This document shows positions 8,526 through 14,690 of a DNA stretch of 64,000 nucleotides, in pieces; the first letter of the stretch is position 1; each line of letters begins with the position of its first letter. A program made the position numbers and the translations under genes. The notes below the pieces were generated by a model, which searched no databases, was not told the origin of the DNA, and saw nothing but the letters and a program-made list of their open reading frames with translations. The stretch comes from Anaerococcus degeneri (GTDB taxonomy: Bacteria; Bacillota; Clostridia; Tissierellales; Peptoniphilaceae). The stretch is from the NCBI RefSeq assembly GCF_017874475.1, contig NZ_JAGGLO010000001.1:248001-312000 (forward strand), in the 5' to 3' direction.

Positions 8526-9437
8526 ATGGAATTAACAAAGAAGTTTGAACTTCAAAGATGTAAAAATAAAATAAAATACCAGATAAAACATGAAGATGTG
8601 CCTATTAAGCTTGATCCCAACCTTGATGAGGCCATTAAATACCTCTTGTGGTATGTGCCAAATATAAATTCTGAGCAGGCTAAAAAAGAGGACCTCCTTA
8701 CCAATATGGAATACGATGATTACGTATTTGTTGAATTGATGGCTGCTATGAAGCTAAGGGATGAGGATGTACTTTTCACAGATGCTATAAAAAAGTCAAT
8801 AGTAGATGATTTTAGGGAAGGAATTTGCCCAAATGATCAAAAAATCGCCATGACCTTGGCAGATGGGGAGACAAAAACAATGAGCCTTCTACGACACGTT
8901 AGAAATGCTATTGCCCATGGGAATTTTAACGTGGTTGAGGGTCTGCTTGTGGGCTTTGACATAAAAAGGCAAGCTGATGAAAAGATTCAATACAAGGGGA
9001 TTTTTAAAATAAATCCTGAAGGTCTATTAAGAGCCCTAAGGAAAATCCACTTTGACCTATCAAGCCAGGAATTTATTTCAGAGGCCTTTAGAAGGGCAGG
9101 TTATAGGGTTGAGCCTTACCAAGAACAATACCAAAGAAGTCATCGTTTTGACCTCTATGCCAAAAAGAATGACAAGCGTTTTGCCCTAGAAATAAGAAAT
9201 TACGAGTATGGTCACAAGGTATCAAAAAAAGAAATTTCTAAAATGCTAAAGGATTTTAGGGGCGGGGCTGATGATTTAATCCCAGTTTTAATTATAAATT
9301 CAAACTACCTTACAGATGCGGCCCGCAATAAGCTATTGAGGGAAAAAGTTATAATACTTGATATAAAAAATATTAAAAAGATGCACAAAGGTAGGGATAT
9401 GGTTTCAGAGATACTTAGAGATAATTTGGTTTTTTAA
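8526..9437 (+). CDS. HEPN-like RX4H protein with restriction-endonuclease-like C-terminal domain
   Basis: I chose ATG 8526 (303 residues), which has AGGG 5 bp upstream, over a TTG at 8508 inside the previous gene. Residues about 30-140 look helical and end in LLRHVRNAIAHGNF, containing R126-x4-H131, the RX4-6H motif of HEPN RNases. Residues about 180-280 resemble the Mrr/PD-(D/E)XK fold: a helix (EAFRRAGYRVE), then HRFDLYA with D209, a strand with LEIR (E222, R224, so ExR rather than ExK), and a later strand VLIINS. A HEPN RNase joined to a nuclease-like domain is typical of defence effectors. If the ExR variant is inactive, the second domain may only bind nucleic acid. The activity is inferred from motifs only. 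Confidence 0.6.
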   Translation: MELTKKFELQRCKNKIKYQIKHEDVPIKLDPNLDEAIKYLLWYVPNINSEQAKKEDLLTNMEYDDYVFVELMAAMKLRDEDVLFTDAIKKSIVDDFREGICPNDQKIAMTLADGETKTMSLLRHVRNAIAHGNFNVVEGLLVGFDIKRQADEKIQYKGIFKINPEGLLRALRKIHFDLSSQEFISEAFRRAGYRVEPYQEQYQRSHRFDLYAKKNDKRFALEIRNYEYGHKVSKKEISKMLKDFRGGADDLIPVLIINSNYLTDAARNKLLREKVIILDIKNIKKMHKGRDMVSEILRDNLVF

Positions 9438-9465
9438 TAAGATATTAAAGAAATTTGCAAAAAAC

Positions 9466-9493
9466 TTTAAATTATTTTAAGGTCTGGTATAAT
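9466..9493 (+). promoter_or_regulatory. Promoter with extended -10 for the Ala-rich membrane protein gene
   Basis: TTTAAA (9466-9471), a 16-bp spacer, then TATAAT (9488-9493) preceded by TGG, giving an extended -10. The transcript start would be near 9500, about 37 nt before the ATG at 9537, with an AGGAGG site between. Confidence 0.6.
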
Positions 9494-9536
9494 GTGCCTA
9501 CATCGTAATTTTGTAAATATGTAATTAGGAGGAATT

Positions 9537-10649
9537 ATGACAGATATAAATAATCAAAACCAAGGCGAAAATCTTAGAAGAAATCGCCAAGAAAGAAGAA
9601 GAGATATTGCCATCGAAAGAGAAGGCAAACTAGAAGCGGGTAGAAACCTTTCATGGGGATCTATCATAGCAGGAGCAGTTTCAGGCGCTGCAGTATTTAC
9701 TGTACTAAGCCTTTTAACAGCAGCCCTAGGCTTTGGAATCTTTTCTGCAACATCAGCTAACCCATTTGCAGGAATCGGATTTTTCACTGGCCTTTGGACA
9801 GCAATTACCCTTATAGTTTCATTTTGCGCAGGTGGTTTTGTAGCAGGTTATGCAGCAAGATCGACAGGTCTACTTCACGGAGCAATTACTTGGGCAGTAA
9901 CAGTTTTACTACTATTCACCCTAGTATTTAACGCAGTAGCAACAACTCTTGGCATTGCAGGCCAAGCAGCAGGAGCTATAGCAGGAGGCGCTTCAAATGT
10001 AGCAGGATCTGCTCTAAGCGGTGCAGGAGATGCTGCAAGCTCAGCAATTGGGACAGCTGTTGATAAGGTTGGTGAAGGCATCAAAGATGTAGATACAGAA
10101 AAACTTCAAGCAAACCTTGAAAAATACCTAGCTGACACAGATGTTAAGGAACTTCAACCTGACTACCTTGAAGGTCAAGTAAAGGAAAGTAAGGATGAAA
10201 TCGCTGCAGCTGTTAAGTCAATAGCTTTAAATCCAGAAAGCGCCGGATCAGAAATTGATAAGCTAACAAAATCACTTTCTAAGAAAGCTGAAACAATTGC
10301 AAATGCAGCAGATGAAGATGCTATAGCAAGTGCAGTAGCAGAAAATTCACAACTAAGCGAAGCAGAAGCTAAAGAAATCGGCAAGAACATCTATGATGAA
10401 CTTGATAAGGCATCTGTTGAAACAAGCAAGGCAATCAACCAAGCAAGCGATGAGATTAACAAACTTGCTAAGGAAGCAAAAATTACTGCAGACGAGACAG
10501 TAGAAAAAGCTAAAAAAGGTGCTGACAAGGCATCAAATGCAGTATCTATTGGTTCAGTTCTAACCTTCCTAGGCCTAATCGCAGCCCTAGCAATATCAGC
10601 AATAGCTGGTAGAAAAGGTGAAGAATTCGCTTTAAAAAACTTTAGATAA
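9537..10649 (+). CDS. Ala-rich membrane protein with long periplasm-like helical insert
   Basis: A 370-residue protein. After a basic/Gln-rich N-terminus come three hydrophobic segments (about residues 40-62, 72-97 and 110-140) that look like the small-residue-rich YrzE/PhnA-like membrane modules. A roughly 180-residue hydrophilic, Ala/Lys/Glu-rich stretch with heptad-like spacing (likely coiled coil) follows, and a last hydrophobic segment at about 338-358. Codon choice is more regular (GCA, AAA, CTT/CTA) than in its neighbours, which often marks high expression. An AGGAGG site and an extended -10 promoter lie upstream and a perfect terminator downstream, so it is monocistronic. Function not recognised; an envelope or stress role is only a guess. 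Confidence 0.65.
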   Translation: MTDINNQNQGENLRRNRQERRRDIAIEREGKLEAGRNLSWGSIIAGAVSGAAVFTVLSLLTAALGFGIFSATSANPFAGIGFFTGLWTAITLIVSFCAGGFVAGYAARSTGLLHGAITWAVTVLLLFTLVFNAVATTLGIAGQAAGAIAGGASNVAGSALSGAGDAASSAIGTAVDKVGEGIKDVDTEKLQANLEKYLADTDVKELQPDYLEGQVKESKDEIAAAVKSIALNPESAGSEIDKLTKSLSKKAETIANAADEDAIASAVAENSQLSEAEAKEIGKNIYDELDKASVETSKAINQASDEINKLAKEAKITADETVEKAKKGADKASNAVSIGSVLTFLGLIAALAISAIAGRKGEEFALKNFR

Positions 10650-10656
10650 GCATAAA

Positions 10657-10680
10657 AAATAGACCCAAGAGGGTCTATTT
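10657..10680. terminator. Bidirectional rho-independent terminator
   Basis: A perfect 10-bp stem (AAATAGACCC/GGGTCTATTT) with an AAGA loop. The arms begin and end in A/T runs, so it can stop transcription from both sides, between the convergent genes ending at 10649 and 10691. Confidence 0.85.
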
Positions 10681-10690
10681 CTTTGTCCAT

Positions 10691-12088
10691 TTATCTAATG
10701 ATTGAAAGCATTGATAAGATTGGGTATTTTGAATTTATTCTTTGGTTGTATTCTAGATACCTATTTGGTTTTTCGGCCCTGGCTGTATTTAAGGAAATAA
10801 TGAGCCCTGAATGGTCAAGGACGAAAAGAGATGGTGGAAACTCATAAATCCTATCTTCCGCAGTAGGATTTGGATCGAGTGCGTTTTTCACTACATAGGC
10901 ATTTGATGATTCCTTAAAGATTGAAGCAAGCTTGATTGCTTCATTAGCTGTATTTGAATTTGTCAAAATATAAATATTTCTCGATGCAAATGTCTGGTCT
11001 TTTTTTATTTTTAAGGAAACCTGGTCGTAGTACATATAAGGGTTAAGGTCGTAATGCTCTATTTTTTCCTTATATTTACTAGAAAGATTTTTTACAAATG
11101 CAGTTTGGTAGGCTGAATTTTCGTCAGCCTTTATATCTTTTAGATTGTTTTCAATCAAGGTTCCCCTGTAGAAAATCAAGTCTTCTTTGGTATAGTCTTG
11201 GTTGATGAAATACTTGGCAAATTCGTTTACAAATAAATTATTAAGCGAATTGTTATCAGATAAGTCAATTATCATAGTTGAAATACCAGGAGCTGCTGTT
11301 ACATTTTTTATTACTTCATCGATAATTTTTTTAAGGTCATTTACCCTAAAATTTGGTAGGGAAATTCTTAAAACATAGCCGCTTTCAATACCTACAGAAG
11401 CCTCGCTTACATTTTTATCGTTTATTATTCTTTTGTAGCGGTTGACAACCTGAGGATTTTCCAAAATTTCCTTCATAGAAGATCCGGTTTTGTTTTTATA
11501 GTAGTTAAATAAGTCGGTGTAGCTATCCTTATCCAAAATCTTGGTGTAGGAGTCATTTATTAGGCTCAAATATTCACCCAAAAGCATAAAGAAATCTTGG
11601 TCGGTCTTTGAGCTAGTAATTTTTTTTCTGTACTCATCGCTTTTTTTACTAAATTCTCCAAAAGATTCTGCATTTGACTTATCAACGGCAAAATTTTTAA
11701 CGATGGTTTCATAGAGTACATCAAAGTCAGCGTTTTTCTCAGCGCTAGTTAAGCTTCTGCCTTCGGTAGAGGAGATGAAGGCTGTTTTGGATAGGTCATC
11801 AAGGACCTCATCTCTGAAGGCTGGATAGCCAGTTTTAGCATAGGTATTTAGCCTTCTTATTATAAAAAAGCTAGGGATTACAATAATTAAAATTGCAAGG
11901 GCAGAGAGGATTATCCTACGCCTTTTGTAGACTCTTTCTCTCTCACGCCTGGCTCTTTTTCTCCTAGATATTTCTCTAGGAGTGAGATTGTCATCATCTT
12001 TTACAATCCTGATTTGACTAGGCCTTTTCTCTTTCCTTCTTGTATTTTCTGTTTTTCTTCTAGAGTAATTTCTCTTTCTTCTTGTCAT
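10691..12088 (-). CDS. Membrane-anchored S41-like protein lacking the catalytic dyad
   Basis: A 465-residue protein with a very basic cytoplasmic N-terminus (about residues 1-55), one membrane segment (about 58-77) and an extracytoplasmic domain. The C-terminal half recalls S41 (C-terminal processing) peptidases: a strand MIIDLSDN with following helix, then YILTNSNTANEAIKLASIF, the place of the S41 motif S-A-S-E. Here the nucleophile position reads T380-A-N-E383, and no GK motif is seen about 25 residues later. I therefore see a likely non-catalytic relative. It overlaps the upstream histidine kinase gene by 29 nt, so it is the third gene of a two-component operon and may sense or carry out the envelope response. 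The fold assignment is tentative. Confidence 0.5.
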   Translation of the reverse strand: MTRRKRNYSRRKTENTRRKEKRPSQIRIVKDDDNLTPREISRRKRARRERERVYKRRRIILSALAILIIVIPSFFIIRRLNTYAKTGYPAFRDEVLDDLSKTAFISSTEGRSLTSAEKNADFDVLYETIVKNFAVDKSNAESFGEFSKKSDEYRKKITSSKTDQDFFMLLGEYLSLINDSYTKILDKDSYTDLFNYYKNKTGSSMKEILENPQVVNRYKRIINDKNVSEASVGIESGYVLRISLPNFRVNDLKKIIDEVIKNVTAAPGISTMIIDLSDNNSLNNLFVNEFAKYFINQDYTKEDLIFYRGTLIENNLKDIKADENSAYQTAFVKNLSSKYKEKIEHYDLNPYMYYDQVSLKIKKDQTFASRNIYILTNSNTANEAIKLASIFKESSNAYVVKNALDPNPTAEDRIYEFPPSLFVLDHSGLIISLNTARAEKPNRYLEYNQRINSKYPILSMLSIIR

Positions 12089-13424
12089 TGGTCATCCTGT
12101 TGTTTTTTTCAAAAATTATAGCAAAGTCGCTGCCTTCGCCAAGCTTTGATTTTACTTTAATCTTGCCGGATAGGGCTTCGACGAAATTTTTTGTAATGGC
12201 AAGGCCGAGGCCAACACCATTTTCCTTTGTATTTCTAGAATCTTCAACCCTGTAAAATCTTTCGAAAATTCTTTGTATATTATCTTCTTCGATACCTATA
12301 CCAGTATCAATTACATTTATAATAATTTCCTTGTCAGTTTCTCTAAGGTGGATATCAATGGTGCCGTCCTTACCAATTGCCTTGATAGCGTTTGAGACAA
12401 GGTTTTGGATAATCTGTGTTAGCTTATCTCTGTCAGTTGAAAATATAACATCCCTGTCAAGGTGGGTTTCTATAGTTATATTATTTAATCTCGTCTTGGC
12501 AAGAAAGGTAGATGCAATATTTTCGATTAATTCAGTAATATTAACATTAGATTTTGATAAAATAGCGTAGGACACATTTTCGTCAAAGGTGTTTTTAAGA
12601 CCTACTACAAGGCCCTCAAGTCTTATAATTTCATTCGATAAAAGATCTAAAGTCGCTGGATCAGCATCCACAACACCGTCTTTCATAGCCTCAATGTAGA
12701 GTTTGAGGTTGGTGAGGGGAGTCCTAAGCTCGTGGGAAATGTCTTGGGCATATTGCTTTCTTATCGATTCCTGTTTTTTTAGGTTGTTTGATAGGTAATT
12801 TATATTATCCCTTAAGCTTTCTATTTCCTGAATGTCAGAATCTTCTACTATTACATCATAGTTACCTTCTTTGATCGCAACTGTTGATTCGTCAATAGAG
12901 ATAATTGGTTTTGAAATATTTGTCGAAAGAATTATAGCAATTACAAGACCAATGGCCAGAGAAATTGTAATCGCATATAAAACTGCCTGGGTAAAATTGC
13001 CTTTCATTTCATTTACGCCAGTGTAGTCTCTATTGTAGTAAATTTCAATCTTTCCTGCCTTGGAATTGTTATTTTCATCGATAAAACTATATTCCTTGGT
13101 CAAAATTTTCGAGTGGTCTGACTCGTCACGGCCCTTCAATTCCTTGATTAAATTATTATTTTCATCGTAATATCTTATATCAACCATTTGGTCTAAGGCC
13201 ATATTCGATAGATAAGCCCACATAGACTGGCCGCTTATATTTGGATCGTTGTTTAACCTTGTGAATTGCTCTACAACTTCCTTGGGCCTCTTATCATCGA
13301 TAGCCTTAAAAAGGTCATTATAGTTGATCGTAACAAGGAGGGTAATAAGGATAGAAAAAACTAGGATACAGGATAAGATTCCTGCTATAAAGTTTTTTAT
13401 TATCTTATTCTTGAGGGTAGTCAT
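12060..13424 (-). CDS. HAMP-containing sensor histidine kinase
   Basis: A 454-residue transmembrane kinase: membrane helix 1 (about residues 10-33), an extracytoplasmic sensor of about 110 residues, helix 2 (about 146-168), a HAMP linker beginning STNISKPI, then the H box QDISHELRTPLTN with phospho-acceptor H231. ATP-binding motifs are NLVSNAIKA (N box), DTGIGI (G1), ERFYRVE (F box) and GVGLGLAI (G2). It overlaps the regulator gene by 20 nt and the S41-like gene by 29 nt. The layout resembles PhoR/ResE/WalK-type envelope sensors, but the sensor domain gives no ligand, so I assign no specific name. Confidence 0.92.
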   Translation of the reverse strand: MTTLKNKIIKNFIAGILSCILVFSILITLLVTINYNDLFKAIDDKRPKEVVEQFTRLNNDPNISGQSMWAYLSNMALDQMVDIRYYDENNNLIKELKGRDESDHSKILTKEYSFIDENNNSKAGKIEIYYNRDYTGVNEMKGNFTQAVLYAITISLAIGLVIAIILSTNISKPIISIDESTVAIKEGNYDVIVEDSDIQEIESLRDNINYLSNNLKKQESIRKQYAQDISHELRTPLTNLKLYIEAMKDGVVDADPATLDLLSNEIIRLEGLVVGLKNTFDENVSYAILSKSNVNITELIENIASTFLAKTRLNNITIETHLDRDVIFSTDRDKLTQIIQNLVSNAIKAIGKDGTIDIHLRETDKEIIINVIDTGIGIEEDNIQRIFERFYRVEDSRNTKENGVGLGLAITKNFVEALSGKIKVKSKLGEGSDFAIIFEKNNRMTNDKKKEKLL

Positions 13425-14118
13425 CTATACCGCCAGACTTATAACCCATACCGTAGATGGTTTTAATATACATTGGCTTTTTTGGATTGTCTTCGATTTT
13501 TTGCCTGATGTTTTTGATGTGGGTATCAATGGCCCTGTCATAGGCATCGTAGTCATAACCGAAGGTAATTTCTATAATCTCATCCCTGGTATAAATCTTG
13601 TTAGGATTTGAAAATAGGGTTTTAAGGATAGAAAATTCATTTTTAGTAAGGTAAATTTCCACACCATCCTTAAAAAACCTGTTGTATTCAAGATCCATTT
13701 CAAGCCTACCGTCAAGGGTTTTAATAATGTCAGCCCTAGGGATATTGTATTTTTCAATACGTCTAAGGACTGCTTTGATTCTTTCTATAAGCTCTCTTGC
13801 TGAAAATGGTTTGGTTACATAATCATCAGCCCCAAGCCTTAGGCCGGTGACCTTATCGTCCTCTTCAACCTTGGCAGATAGCATGATTACTGGTACTGAT
13901 GACCTATTTCTAATTTCTTTCATCACATCTTCGCCAAGCATTTTTGGTAGCATTAGATCAAGGATAACAAGGTCAATATCTTCTGATAAAAACTTCTTAA
14001 GTCCCTCTTCACCGTCAAAGGCCTGGTAAACTTCATAACCTTCTTTGACGAGGTAGGACTTAACTATATTATTTATACTTTCTTCGTCTTCTATTATTAA
14101 AATTTTAATCTTTTCCAT
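13405..14118 (-). CDS. OmpR/PhoB-family response regulator
   Basis: A 237-residue regulator, first gene of the RR-kinase-S41-like operon. The receiver has the acidic pair E10-D11 (IIEDEE), phospho-acceptor D54 (VILDLMLP), Ser in MLSAK and Lys in TKPF. The C-terminal winged helix includes DRAIDTHIKNIRQKI (recognition helix region) and IKTIYGMGYK. Upstream on this strand lies an extended -10 promoter. With its kinase it probably controls envelope genes, possibly including the divergently placed GlsB-like gene, but no regulator repeat could be defined. Confidence 0.92.
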   Translation of the reverse strand: MEKIKILIIEDEESINNIVKSYLVKEGYEVYQAFDGEEGLKKFLSEDIDLVILDLMLPKMLGEDVMKEIRNRSSVPVIMLSAKVEEDDKVTGLRLGADDYVTKPFSARELIERIKAVLRRIEKYNIPRADIIKTLDGRLEMDLEYNRFFKDGVEIYLTKNEFSILKTLFSNPNKIYTRDEIIEITFGYDYDAYDRAIDTHIKNIRQKIEDNPKKPMYIKTIYGMGYKSGGIDDYPQE

Positions 14119-14136
14119 AGTTCACCTTCCACAATT

Positions 14137-14145
14137 ATTATACCA
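14137..14145 (-). promoter_or_regulatory. Extended -10 promoter element of the two-component operon
   Basis: Read on the minus strand the sequence is TGGTATAAT, an extended -10, lying 19-27 nt before the regulator start codon at 14118. No good -35 is visible, which fits an activator-dependent or extended -10 promoter. Confidence 0.55.
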
Positions 14146-14244
14146 TATTCAGGCCGATTTTTCGTCTATCTTTAGCTAATGTTTAAAATATTTAAAATTG
14201 GATATAAATATAAAGAGAAAAGAATAAAACCCAAAGGAGGAAAT

Positions 14245-14496
14245 ATGGGAAATTTAGGATTTATTTGGACATTAATTATAGGAGCCCTTGCTGGATGGAT
14301 AGCAAGTAGGATAATGAAAAGAGACGCCGAAATGGGAGGTATTGCAAATATATTTACAGGTGTGCTTGGTGGTTACCTAGGTAACTGGCTACTTGGAAAC
14401 TATATGGGAGGCAAATTCTCTCAAATAATTTCAGCTGTAATAGGTGCAGTAATTTTATTATTCATCCTAGGATTAATCCAAAACCGTAAAAAATAA
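14245..14496 (+). CDS. GlsB/YeaQ/YmgE-family stress membrane protein
   Basis: An 83-residue protein with three hydrophobic segments and the Gly-rich pattern of the GlsB/YeaQ/YmgE (transglycosylase-associated) family: GALAGWIASRIMKRD near the N-terminus, GGIANIFTGVLGGYLGNWL in the middle, and a last helix ending in QNRKK. I start it at ATG 14245, which has AAAGGAGG just upstream; an earlier in-frame ATG at 14179 would add 22 basic residues without a ribosome site. In Firmicutes such proteins are small envelope-stress proteins, often linked to Asp23/GlsB. It is monocistronic, with a terminator right behind it. Confidence 0.85.
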   Translation: MGNLGFIWTLIIGALAGWIASRIMKRDAEMGGIANIFTGVLGGYLGNWLLGNYMGGKFSQIISAVIGAVILLFILGLIQNRKK

Positions 14497-14504
14497 GAAT
14501 TCAT

Positions 14505-14528
14505 GCCAGGCTTGAGCCTGGCTTTTTT
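14505..14528 (+). terminator. Rho-independent terminator after the GlsB-like gene
   Basis: A 7-bp perfect GC-rich stem (GCCAGGC/GCCTGGC) with a TTGA loop followed by six T residues. Confidence 0.88.
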
Positions 14529-14654
14529 AATGCAATTTTATATGATTTTCTAGGAAAAAACTATTAAAATCTACATAATAAATTCACCGTAGTTTAATAT
14601 AAAGAATATAGTTTTATTGAGTTAAATACTTTATATGAAATAATTTTTGCACAT

Positions 14655-14686
14655 AAAAAAGGGCCTGCTTTTGCAGTCCCTTTTTT
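14655..14686 (-). terminator. Terminator after the PBP1A gene
   Basis: On the minus strand an A-rich/GGG stem with one C/T mismatch and a four-base loop is followed by a T run, 5 nt after the PBP stop codon at 14691. The left arm is AT-rich enough to act in both directions. The region from 14529 to 14654 is AT-rich and I see nothing else in it. Confidence 0.75.
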
Positions 14687-14690
14687 ATAT

